Of a stretch of 64,000 nt of DNA, positions 36,163-48,300 are shown one piece after another. The notes under the pieces were generated by a model that was given only the letters and a program-made list of their open reading frames with translations, was not told the origin of the DNA and did not search any database. The translations under genes and the position numbers were made by a program. The stretch's first letter is position 1. The number at the start of each line of letters is the position of its first letter. The DNA is taken from positions 992,001 through 1,056,000 of the forward strand of contig NC_067301.1 of the NCBI RefSeq assembly GCF_020740795.1, read 5' to 3'. Source of the stretch: Apus apus. Taxonomy: Eukaryota > Chordata > Aves > Apodiformes > Apodidae.

Positions 36163-39100
36163 CTGCAACACAGAGAGGGGGGTTGGGGCTGGTGGAGCAG
36201 GGGCTTCAAGCAACATTCACCCTGCTCAACATGGGGTTTGTAAAGAAAATGGGACATTCTGTGTGGATACGTCAAAGAGGAAAGCCAGGCAGCCAGGGCC
36301 AGCAGGCTGGTGCACTTGAAGCATTAAGAAATAAAAAATAAAAATAATGAATCACACAACCAGGAGAGATCTTGTTTTCTTGTGTCCTGGTCTCTGCTGG
36401 AATGGGGAGACCTACCAGAATGAGCAGATGCACAAAATACTGGGGCTACTCCAGATCATTGTATTTGTTTGCAATGAGGTTTCCTGAAGGCACAACTGAG
36501 CTTTTCCTCAAAAGAGGCTGCCAGGAAAACAGGAGCAAACTCATGTAAAGACAGACACTGGGAAAAGCAAATTGCCACAGCACAAACCTGGAGAAGCTCC
36601 TTTCTAAGAAAATGTCTTTCTAGTGTTACCATCTGAACTTCTCCTGCACAACTGCAGCAGCACAACCTGCCATGGAACCTGGAGTTCAACACCAGAGCAC
36701 CATGGAAAAAGGAAGCCAAACTCTTTGTTGTTGTGCTGGGGCTTTCCTTTTTTTAAAAGAAAAAAAAAATCTAATGCACATAATAAATTATTGTAGTCAA
36801 GGTCAAACAAATTAAAAAGAGGGCAGCTATTATTAAGTTTACAAGGCAGCATCCTGACCATAGTGCCAAGCCAAACAATCAGCTCAGAGCTGTAAATTTT
36901 CCAGGAGAATGACCTCTGTGAGGGAGCTGGGACAGCTCCGGGTTCCTGCGCCCAGCAGCCAGGCTGGACCAGCAGCTTTCCAGCCACCTCCTTCCCCTGG
37001 ACTCTGTGGCTCTGTTCATTTAAAGTTTTGGGGTTTGTTTTGTTTTGTTTTCCTGACAACTTTCCTTTCAAAAGGAAGGAAAGCTTGTGGTAAAATGCAC
37101 TAGGCAGAGGCGAGAGTGGAAATATTCTTCTGAAGGGAGGCAGCTGAGGCTGCTGCTGAGGTGGAGCTGATCCAGCCCTGGGGCTGCTGCTCCGTGAGGC
37201 ACAGGTGGCACTTGTGTCTTCCTGGCTGCTTCTCTGCCAGGGGCCACGCTCTAAACCTGCCTCCTTTCAGCCAACCCTGGGTTTAAAATCCCCAACGCAC
37301 TCGTCTGCCCCAGGTTTTGCGCCGTTGCCGCCGGTCGGGCTGCGCTTCGGGGCCGGTGCTTGACTGAAGCGTCAGGGGGACACGAGTGGGAGGGCAGGCA
37401 GGGTCACAGCCCTGACTGCCTGTGCTGGGGAGATCCTCTCCTTCTCTCCCCACAGCCTGATGCTCAGCCCTGGGCTGTGGTTTTCCACCCGTGCTGCGGT
37501 TTTCCACCCGTGCCCCTGCACAACCGGCCCTGGGGACAGACAGATCCCAGCAGTGACCCCGGGGGCAGGTGACACCCCGAGCCTCACACCCACACGGAAA
37601 GCATCGAGGTGGGAAAAGCCAAAGGCAGCTAAAATAAGACAATATCACAAAGACACAGGCAGCCAGGCTTGCTGCTTGCCCACGCAGCAGGCCCAGTGGT
37701 GCTACGCCCCATTTGCACAAGGAATGGATGAAACACAGAGATGCTGAAGGGTTTCCCAGACTGCAGAAGAGAGGGATGTGAAAAGAAGTAAAATCCAGCA
37801 GGTCAGTGTTTTCCTTCTGGAGGTCAAAGGAATTTTGATTAAAAAAAGGAGACCTAGGGGAAGAAAATGCTCATATCTTTCCCATTTCAAGATTGTATGC
37901 TCTGAAACAGCCATCAGCAGCCTCACAACAAAGTGGGTCAGGCCCAGAGAAATCCTGTTTACCAGCACTTTGTAGAACAGTACCAAGATGTATCATGTGG
38001 ATTATGTCCCTGGAGAAGGAAACCTGGAAATCAGGATAGAAAAAACTACCTATCAGTATCGACAAGCTGTGTACAACCTACTATTAAAATAAGCCAAACT
38101 ACTTTTTTTGGGGAGGGCAAAGATAAAAGAAAAAAAATAGAGAACTGCAGCATCCCATTGTGTCTTGGCATTGCATTATGCTTGTGCCAGCAGCTGGGGC
38201 TGCCCAGCAGGACTCAGCATTTCATCTGCACATCTGTGGACTGAAGACATCCCTAGTGTGACAGCACCAAGTGGGGGGGCCAGGGCTGTGACTTGGTGTG
38301 TTCTGGTACCTTCCCTAGCACAGGAGCTGTGCAGGGATCACCCCAGGCCACCTCTGCTCACTCTTCCTGCATTCACCTGAGCTCTCAGACCCTCTGCAAC
38401 AAGTGTTTGGCTGCTACGAGGTTGGCTTGTCATGGTCTGATGCCAGGCTGTGCTCCCAAGTGCTGCTGGCACCAAGGAACATGATCTCTTTTCAGCTCTG
38501 CTTTTGCAGACCTGCGTGGGACAGCAGCTCACTTGAGTCCTGCAGCCCACTGACCTGTGGAGTAACAGGATAAACCCCTCCGTGACTCCAGAGGAGGTGG
38601 AACTGCACTGGGGAGAGGTTCCTCCACCTCAGAACTCACCCCACAAAACAGACCTTTCCCCTCCTGGCTCTTGGGGAGCGTGGGGACACTGCTGGCCAGC
38701 AGCTCTTCTGCAGCAGGGACCAAGAGCCCGTGGACAAGGAGCCCTGGGGACCCTCACACCCCAGACAAAGCTCCTGCCAAACTCTCAGAATCAATCAAGC
38801 TCCAACAGGCAGTTCCCCAGACCTGAATACTTGGAACACAGGACACAGGTTTTTAGGACATTTTTTTCTTTTCTTGACTTTAGAGAGAAAGCATCCAAAT
38901 ACCTGCTGCCAATCCATACTAAATTCTTCCTACTTCAGTTTGAGATTTACAGATTAATCATATCTTATTTCACCCAACCTCCCCTCCAGGAACCAGAAAG
39001 CCACTTCCAGTCTAGAAAATGAGCCATGCAGAATAATATACCATGTACCTGGGTAAAGATGGACAACTCACAAGCCCCCAAGCCACTACCTGCCATTATC

Positions 39101-42100
39101 CACAAAACCGTTTTTGTCCTTTCTGTGAGAATACAGAGTAGACAGATGAACTACATTAATAGCCTCAGTAATAACTGTTAGAGTAGAGATTTTGCTTCTA
39201 ATTCTCCTTGTCCTGTGTCAGCAGGATCACAAACCTCACAGAAATGCCAGACAATATAATGTGATCCTGGGGCAGGAGAAGCTGGCAGAGCTCTGGGCAC
39301 AGCAGCTGAGGGGCAGCTCCAGCAGACTTCTATTGAGAAATGTAAGAAACCAGACAGCTCAGCTGAGACACGTGCATTCTTGGCCTTGGCATTTGCATAC
39401 TTTGAGAGCCACACACTTTCCAGCTCTTAGCCCTTGCACATCACTAAATTGAAAAAAATCCCTATTTTATACAGGCTGGTGCTTCAGTAACAGCCACATC
39501 CCTGTTCATGCATCAAACACAACAGCCTCTTCACAGGTAGAAAAGATGAATGATAAGAAATGTAATGGCCTCAGAATGTTAGGGTTTGGAACAGGAATTT
39601 TTTTATGAAAAGAAGAATTAGAAAACTGACAAAAACACAGTCCAAAGCCTTGGAGTCACAAGTTATACATATCACCACTGGTTGCAAATACTATTTTGTT
39701 GCTCAGACAAGTTACACACAGGAGGAACTGGCTGGCAGAGGAGCTGATTGTATTGTACCAAGATCCATTCCCATTTCTGAACTTCAGAAAATTAGAGATT
39801 CAGTTCTCAATAAATAGTGCAGCAGGGAAAGGACTTGATCTGCAGATGAAGGACCCGACCATCACCCTGCAAAAATGAAACCCCAGAGACAAAGGAGGCT
39901 CAGGGCTGAGCTAAGACAACCTGTGTCTTTATATCAGACACCCAGTTGGGAGACTTCAGGTTCATTAGAGTTCTATTTTTTTCCTTCTCTAAGCACTAAA
40001 AATTAAAATATTGCCCTTCAAAACAAGTTCTCATTAAAGTTTTCTTCTCTCTCTAAGCACCAGAAATAAGAGTGCTGCCCTCCACAAAAGGTTACTGCTT
40101 CAGCACCTTACAGGGAGAAGGGGATAAAAAGAAAAGAAAAACCCAGTTACAAAAAAATTGCTGCCTGTTCTCTGTGTCTTGTTTGTCAAATCTATGGTTA
40201 TACGTGTCTATCTTAAGTTCCATCAGTAACACTCAGGACAAAGCAGGAATGTAACAGAAAAATAAATCAGTGCCTAATAGCTTTCAGAGAAACCGAGGGG
40301 AACACAATTATGTGGCATCTACATGCTAATCTACCAGACTTGAATCTCAAAGGAGTTCAAGTGCCCTACTCAAAATTCCTGCAGTGATAAGGGGTCTGCT
40401 GTGTTTGGCTGGGGCTTGGATAAAAGATTTTTATGATAATTATCTTTGTGTGGAACAATTTTGCATTTTCTTTCTTGTTAATTCAGACTCGAGATGGGGG
40501 TGCGAGGCAGCAGGAAGATAGCATTACTGAAAGTAAAAAGTATTAAGAAGTCAAATATTTAATGTTGGCCTATTATAATTTGAAGGCAATTATGTGGCAA
40601 AAGCACTAGACATTGCCAGGAAGATACAAATACATGTTACATAATGACAAAGATGGAAAACAAGGAGCACTTTTGGCTTGTTCAAATGAAACCCTATTAG
40701 GGACAGAAATGCAAAACGGAGGTGAGTTTTCCTTCTGATTTCTCCCTGACATCACAATAATTAAAAAAAAAAAAAAGGTTCTGTGTTATTCCATAATTGT
40801 GCACACAGAAACTATTCATCTTTGTGTGTTGATCTCAAGAAAGTGACCTTTTTTTTTTTTTTTAAATCACCAGAAAAATAACCCCAGACCTAACATTAAG
40901 CTCTCACCCTGCCTTTTCATTCACCTCAGTCATGGACCTTCAGCAAAAGAGCTTTCAGAAGCACCAATTCTCAAACTACCCATTTTTTTTTCAGAAATAT
41001 TTCAAGCTAATTGTGCATATTGTACATACACTCTTACAGAGTTCCACTGCAAATTGGAATTATATACAGGTAAAAGAAAATAAGTGTATTGCAGGTTGTC
41101 CAGGTGAGACAACCCAAATTTCAGTGGCTATGTAGAACAGTATTTCTAACTAATAGTTTAAAAGCAACTGGTAGATGAGAACATATTTATAGAAACTAGT
41201 TTTCAAATAATAACGTGAAACCTGCAACAGGCTCCAAAGTCAATGAACGGACAGAAAGACATCAGTAACAGGCCCCAATAATCTCTTCACTTGAGAAAAT
41301 TCATAGACTTTTTCTGTTGTTCACTAACACCAAATGCCAAGGAAACCAAGAACCCCAGAAGACAGAGCAGAACTTGGCAAGTCCAGCCTGGGTTTCATTT
41401 CATGTCAGGAACCCCATGTACTTCACCTGAGGTTGGGTTCCTGCAATGCTCCATCAGAGGGGTTTGTGCTCAGGAAAAGGTCTGGGCTTGCCAACAGCCA
41501 TTTAAAAACAAACAAACAACAAACCTGTACAATTTTCTCTTACTCTGGACATGTCTGTGCTGTTCCCTTGTTTTTATACTACTTCTGGGAATGGTGTGGC
41601 ACACCTTTCCTAGTTTTCCTAAGAGGTCACTCACTACATAGTGTTTGTACTGTCCAGCAGGGTCTCCTGCAGGGAAAGAGCTGGCATGCCAGGACACCAG
41701 GACTCACTCTCAGATGAATGTTTAGAAAAGCACCCTAACAGAGGGGAAAAATCCTGGGGACCCTCAGATTGACAGAGTATTTCAAGCTGCATGTCCTGCT
41801 AACCTGCTGCCCCATCCTGACAACAGCCAGTGGCAGCTACTGGAGTGAACATGCAAGGACCTAGCCCTGAGTGAGTGGGTGAGCAGCAGCTTGTCCTCTG
41901 GAATGTGCCAGCCTGTCCCCAGGGAATGTGCCTCCCAACACCTCCCAACCACCTCTGCAGTGATTCAGCCCAGTCTGTGCTTCCTTCCCCTGAGCCAGGC
42001 CTGTCATCTTACTGCAGGAATTCTGGCCATGCTTCCTCTGCAGCACCAAACGTTTCTGGTTCTTCATGAAACAAAAACTGAAGCCAAAGCTTCCAACAGC

Positions 42101-43090
42101 TGGACAGACTGACAAGCAGAAAGCTCCACTCTGCTTCTTATCAAAGAGGTACGTACTTTACAGCCATCTTTGTGCACCAAGAAAAGGGAAGAAGGACTCC
42201 AACACTTCTCTTTTCTTTCTCTCTTCACATCCCTCTCTCCATGACTCTCCCACAGCCCCATTCCAGCGTGGGAAGAGGACTCAAACACCTCAGCACATTG
42301 CTCCTTGCCCTGGCTTGCTGGAAAACACTCCCCTAGCCTGGAAAACATTGTGGTCTTTTAGACAGTCTATGTGATGACTGAACTTCAGTAATTAACAGCA
42401 GGATATTTAGAGGAAATTTGTTACTCTAACATCCAAGCAAGGGGCCAGGGCTTAGTCTTTCAGGTTGCTCCACACACCACATGCAGTTAAGGAAACTTCT
42501 CCCTCTGGGAGCCTGAGCTACACACCTTGTCCAGCAACATCACCACACTGCAAGGCAGGAGAGGCACTGCAGGCATAAAAATGTGACCTTGTTTTTAAAA
42601 ATAATCACTCCTTTGACATTCACTGCATCATTTCAGAGATGCCTATATTCCAGCAATAATAATTCTGGCAACGACTCTCCCACTCTCTGCCTGGACCCCC
42701 CTTTTCTGTGTAATCTAAAGCTCTACAGACCAGTGCTGTACAAGCCTTGGAATGGTTTAGCCCATTTTTATCACACCCCAAAAACACAGTGACCCTGGGG
42801 ATGAAAAAGGCACCTCCAATCATGCTCAAAATCACAATGTCCTTCAAAGAGAAGCAACAAATTAATCTGTTGCATGCCTGCAGGTGAATGAAACCTGCTC
42901 GCTCTCACTGACTGAGACAGTTACTTTCACCAGACAAGGAAGGAAAATAAGCATAAAATATTAACAGTTACAGCAGAGACAGGTACCAGAGCAGGTTTTT
43001 GTCCCAGTTCAGCACGAGCTGAGGATCTCAACATTCCTGGTTTGCTGTGAGAGGTGCAAAAAGGTCCTACCTAGCAGGACCAGGCCTTAC
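36163..43090 (-). other. PRDM16: Intron 5 of PRDM16
   Basis: The intron has 6,928 bases with donor GTAAGG and acceptor GTTGCAG. It holds a short CpG cluster (37,313-37,380) and a 19-base A/T inverted repeat (40,761-40,865). No interspersed repeat was recognised. Confidence 0.9.
40761..40865. repeat. A/T inverted repeat with 19-base arms
   Basis: TT, 14 As and GGT (40,761-40,779) are mirrored by ACC, 15 Ts and AA (40,846-40,865), with about 66 bases between them. The arms match almost perfectly. Confidence 0.7.
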
Positions 43091-43193
43091 CTTCCATGCT
43101 GGGCGCCATGTTCCCAAGTGAATAACCACCTTCCTTCAAATACACCAAGAGCTCTTCTCCTGGCTCAATTTCTTTAATAACTTTATAATAGAT
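43091..43193 (-). CDS. PRDM16: PRDM16 exon 5: end of the PR domain, with two in-frame ATGs
   Basis: This exon has 34 codons plus one base. It begins ATC after TTCCCAG and ends GAAG before GTAAGG. It encodes the last PR-domain strand, IYYKVIKEIEPGEELLVY; GEELL is the typical C-terminal PR/SET signature. The tail reads GNMAPSME and holds two methionines in frame (ATG at 43,107-43,109 and 43,095-43,097). The first has A at -3 and G at +4. Human PRDM16, as I recall it, has no methionine here, while EVI1, the short MECOM product, has a Met-Ala-Pro run at the same place. A GC-rich island lies 1-2 kb upstream. The exon could therefore serve both the full-length and a short protein. Confidence 0.96.
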
Positions 43194-44229
43194 CTGGGAA
43201 TCAGAAACAGAAATTGAGAGACATGTTAAATATGCAAAGACTTGCATTTTACATTTTAACCAATAACACAAATTATTGCAGCTAACAGGGGAGGCTGTCA
43301 CTTGATTGGTGTGGTAATTGCTACTGAGAGCTCTTTTTTCCTGCCTTTATTCTACTCTAAGTGTGTCAGTGTTTCACGTGGCTTGGACAATGAACCAGTA
43401 TTTACAGTAACAGCTTCTCTCCTTCAAATTACAGAAAATCTTCCCATTGTTTTCCCTGTCTCCTATAACTTCAGGTATTTGTTATAGCAAAGGAAGGATT
43501 AAACTGGTGGCATCGATGCGTTAAGGTCTCTGCTTCTCTAAGCAGAAACTGGTCTGATGATCAAAGCTGAATCAGCACATCTTCACAGAACTCTGGTGTA
43601 GATGACTCTCACCAGAGCCCGAGGACCTGACCCCTGAGGCCAAGATCTGAACCATTCCAGGTGAGCTGTTTCTTCCCATCCTGAGTTCCTGCCTACACAA
43701 AGGACGTGGACCTTCTGACATGGCCCGAGTGCAGAACCATTCACCCACCAGACCTATGTCATTAACAGCCTAGATCCACCTCAAGCCAGGGACCACCCTC
43801 CAGCTCATCCCCTGCCCACAGGGCCCCTCAGAGTGCACAGAGCATGGTTGATAAGATGCCTCGGCCTCGCACAGGTGTCCTAGGCCCAGAGGAGCTTCTT
43901 CCACTCCAACAATGCATTGCTTACAAAATGCTGCAATGAAAGAGAAACCCCCTTTATCCAGGGTGCAACGAAGTGCAACGTTGCAGGGCTCCCATGTACC
44001 CGGGTGTGCTTTCACACACACCTCACACTCATCCTTACTGTTTGAACCCCCGCACCAAACACAAACCAAAAGTTTTATTGCCACTGCCTTTACCAGCCAA
44101 GCATGAACTCCTTCACCGGGGCATCAGCCTCCGCTCTCCCAGAACCGTTCCCTGCCTCAGCTGCCTCTCAGGCTCAGCCAATCTACTGCTGGGGGGAATG
44201 GGGAGCATGGAACTCCTGAACACGACGAG

Positions 44230-45375
44230 GTGTTTTCCTCCCCAGAGCCTCCTTCCCCCCAGGACGCGGAGCCGCGGGCAGCGCAGGTTCCCGGGATCCC
44301 GTCTCTCCCGTCGCTGCCCGAGCTCTCCCGGCGAGGCGGCAGCGCTGCCCCCGGCGGGACGGAACCACCCGCTCCCTGCTCCCAGCTTTTCCTGCAGCTT
44401 GAGCTCAAGAAGCTCCCGACAGGTTCTCAGCCCGCGGTACAACCGCACAGACCAGCGGCTCATCCGCCAGGAACGAGTCCCCGAGCCCGGCCCCGCTCCG
44501 CTCCGCCGCGGGCAGCGCCCAGCCGGGCAGGGCGAGCGGGAAACCCCCCGGGACCCCCGCTAAACACCCAACAAGTTTTACCCCCCTTCTCGGTGGCGGC
44601 CCAGCAGGGGTCAGGCTCTGCCCGCCCACGGCCCCGCCGCGGGATCCCGGCCCGGGGCAGCCCCCGCCGCACCGGGACCGGGGGGTTCGCCTGACCTGTG
44701 GGCTCCGGAGGCCGCTCGGTCCCGGCCGGCGGCAGCGACCGCCCCGCTCGTCCTGCGCGTCCCGGCGGGGAACGGAGGGAGGGGAGGAAGGGGGGGCTGC
44801 AGCGGCGGGGAACGGGACGGACAATCGGCACCACCGGAGCAGGACGAGGCAGCCCCTGCTCCTCGCGGGGCGGGCTTTAAAATCCGCTCGGTGAAACGAG
44901 ATCGGCGCCAGGTGTTTGATTTCTCCAGTTGCCGCCGTTTATCCCCCCCCCCCCCCCTCCGCCCTTCAGCATGTTCTAAACCTCCCCGCAACTTCATTTA
45001 CAAATTAATTGAAATATCGGTATCTTGTGTGCGGGCAGGTTCACACCGGTCAGCGGAAAAGGCCGTGAAACATCCCGCTCAGAGTTTCGAGCGACACGGT
45101 CGCAAAACCAAACGCTGAAGACGAGAACTGAAATCGAACGGTTTGCAATTGATCAGGCGTCCCAAAGCGCACAGAAACACGTCCCGCGGTTGCCAGAATC
45201 CTTAGCATCACCTTCATCCCTGTTCTCCCCCGGGTTGTAACCAATTTCCCCCCTGAAGATCCATCCACCCTCGTCCCGAGCACATCCGGCCGGTAAAAGC
45301 ACCAGCGAGGAGCTCCCTGTGCCCCGGGACCCCCCGCGGGAAAACCCGGAGCGCTGCGAACCCCCAGCAAGGTGA
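44230..45375. promoter_or_regulatory. CpG island in intron 4, candidate alternative promoter
   Basis: This stretch is dense in CpG and GC compared with the AT-rich intron around it. Near 44,865-44,885 a GC box (GGGGCGGGC) abuts the TATA-like CTTTAAAAT, which reads on both strands. On the minus strand, transcription from here would run toward exon 5, about 1-2 kb downstream. The best minus-strand donor I see inside is CACAG/GTCAGG (exon end 44,696), which is moderate. On the plus strand AGCAAG/GTGAGC at 45,371/45,372 is a good donor. No coding exon lies in the island. Unmethylated islands inside vertebrate genes usually mark promoters; activity here is an inference. Confidence 0.6.
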
Positions 45376-48300
45376 GCCTCGGGAGGGGGAACACGTTTCT
45401 GAGAGATTGCACCCAACTGCTCCACACAAATCGGGTCATTTCCATGGATTCCACTGCAAACTGCCAGGGGTATAAAATTATCGGTTTTCTCCTCAATTCT
45501 TTCACTTGCACTTCAAGTGTCTCTCCTGCCTGCTTGTTCAAGAAGAAAAGCCTTTCCCAGAATCAAACCATCCCGAGTTTTATGGCAAACCTGCCTGAAA
45601 AGCAAAAGACAGACTAGGAATAAGCACAGAGCTTAGGGCTTGACTCAGTAAAACAGAACCAGCGCTTGCTTGCAGCAAACAGAAACAAGAAAAGCTCTCA
45701 AAATAGCTATTAATGGACATCTCTCTTGCAGCTGGAAACCCAAAACCAAATTAGCAGCAAAATTCAAACTGTGATCTAAAAGGTGTCTCTAAATCATAGA
45801 TACATTCATAAATGTTACACGGGAAAAATCCTTCAGAATTGGCATGTTGAATGGCTAAAACTGCCACTGAATCACAGTCCTTAACTCCTTCACTCCTCCT
45901 GTTTGTTCTCAGAACAAAGTCGCTTCTTGTATATAAAAACATGCCTGTTACAGTCCTTCAAGAAATATATTAGGAGCTTCATTAATGACTAGGGAAAAGT
46001 TGGATTCTGCTGGAGTCACATTAATTTCGTCAAACATTTAATTACAATAATTAACTTCATCTTGCAATCATGCTACTGATGGTCTGAATTAATTAAAACT
46101 ACTGCTGTGCTTCCTTTCCTTTTTTTTTTTTATTATTTGTTGTGCACCAAAAAAGATCAGATTCACTAATCTGTCAGAACTTTCACATTCATAAATAATT
46201 TAGGTTCAGAATTGATATAAAAATCCCCCACACTGTAATTCCTTATTTTTCACGAGAGAAGGGGCACCTCTCCTGGTTATCAGTCAGTTTTAGTTAACAC
46301 AAAATAGTCAACAACGTAACTAGAGTCTGGGTAGGGCTTCCACAGACAACTGGAAATGCAAATTTTTTTTATTTGTATCAAAATTATGGGGCAACTAAAG
46401 GAAGTAGGAAAAGAAGAAAAGTAAAAAACCCCAGGGAATAGTTTCCCAGTCTGGGTTTGATCTGGGACTGCTTCCGTGGGTGCAAAGGCAGGGAAACGGA
46501 AAGCTGGCACCGGACAGGACACTTTGCAGCGTCTATAGCAAGGAATTTGGTACAGCTACTGGCAGTACTGATGATGCAGCACTGCAACACCCCACCCCCT
46601 TCCCAGGCTGGTCCCAGAGCACAGCACCCAGCCCCAAAGCTGGACACCTTTGCTCTGAGGAAGTGTTTCCCAGCCAAGCACAGCCCAGCCCCGGCGTGGC
46701 AACTGCTGAGCTGCTGCCGTCGGGCAAGGGAGGAGATGGAAGGCATGGAGTGAGGGCAGCACGTCTGGGCACGGCCTCAGGAGGCAGGTACCTTCCTAGG
46801 AACCAGCACCCTTAGCTGCTCTGGGAGTTATGGCCACCGTTTATCTTGCTTAGTGAGGGAAGAAGTTTGTACTTTAGGAAACAAGGAGCAGGAGGGACCT
46901 GAGCGAGCAGCTGCCTTCAGCAGAGGTCAAACCACAGGCACTGTGTGCAGCAGGAGGGACGGACAAAGGCAAAACGAGCTCCAAAGTGGCTGCTTTACCT
47001 TTTTGTCGTGCACTGAACTGCCCTGGTAATCCCGTGAAATAACAAGGCAAATGCTTCTGCTCACTGCTGGTCCCAGCCAGCGCCCCGAGCTGCTGCACGG
47101 AGGGACCTCGTGCTGATCTGGCCAGGACAGAGCTGCACATTTTCCTTTTGTTCAGACCTTTTTCTCCTCTGGAATTGCCTTCCCTTTTGTTTCAACTCTG
47201 CCACATTGCTTTTTATTTCCTCTTTTTTAAGGCGTTGTGTTACACACCTCGGAATCCTGAACAGAGTCACCGAATATGTAAAACACACATCAAGTGTCAC
47301 ACACCCCCCCCTAAGCCTGGCTTCTTAAACACAGGCTCCATTTTTTTCCATCACTGAGGCTCATGTTAGTCCTTCTTTTTTCCAATATATATAACAAAAA
47401 AACCAAACCAAAACAACAAAACAAAGCAAAACAAAAAAGCAGCAGCCAGCATCCCAAAAGCTCCTGGCTATTGTATTTATGACATCTACTCTGTTTAATA
47501 TTATGGTCTCCCGAGTAAGAACAGCTCAACTGCTGAAGTATTTGCCCCATGAAGGCAGCAGTAGCAACATGAAAAATATAAAACTGAAGTCATGTGTCAG
47601 TTTCCAGATGCATTTATCAAATCATCATTTTTCTACCATTATTTTCTAGCCCTCCTTTAGAAACACAATTATCTCAGTCAATCAGGGATCTTTGATTCTT
47701 TTCAAATACCTACCAAGTAGGAATAAATATAAGGAAAACTAGCTAACATTATTTTACATTTGAAAATTGGTTTCACAATTGAGAAATAGTTAATGAAATG
47801 TCCCAACTAATTTATTTCTAAATAGCAACATTCTAATCTGCAAATTGGAAAAAACCTCCACCATTCAGGGGTCCAGATCCTGCTGTCAATGACTTCACTA
47901 AAAATCCAGGAAAATTTTCTGTACATTCCTAGGAATGTTCCCAAGTTACAGGAGTATAAAGAGCAATGAAACATGGTCTGGGGAGGGGGGAAGATGCAAA
48001 GGACCATCTCCCCACTTTAACATGTTTATTTATTCCCAGAAAAGGAAATGGTTTCGATTAAAAGCTTTTCCTGGCTCTCGTCATCCCAATGCTGTCAGTT
48101 ATTCTGTGGGTCATCTTCGATTGCAAAAGCTTTTCTTCTCTTTCTGTACTTATAAACACAACCAAAACCTTTGCATGCCTTCTGAACAGGAGTGGTCAAG
48201 CCTTTCAACTGTTTTTTTGAGTTTCTGTTACAGAAAATAAATGTACCCTGCTAGCGAGGTGGAATTAAATACAGCTAAACCCAGCAGCGTTAGCAGGCAG

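Noticed and set aside
44230..44997. Several overlapping GC-rich frames of 100-200 codons on both strands in the intron 4 island
   Set aside because: High GC removes stop codons in all frames. The translations are rich in Pro, Arg and Gly with no known domain. The region is better read as a CpG island.
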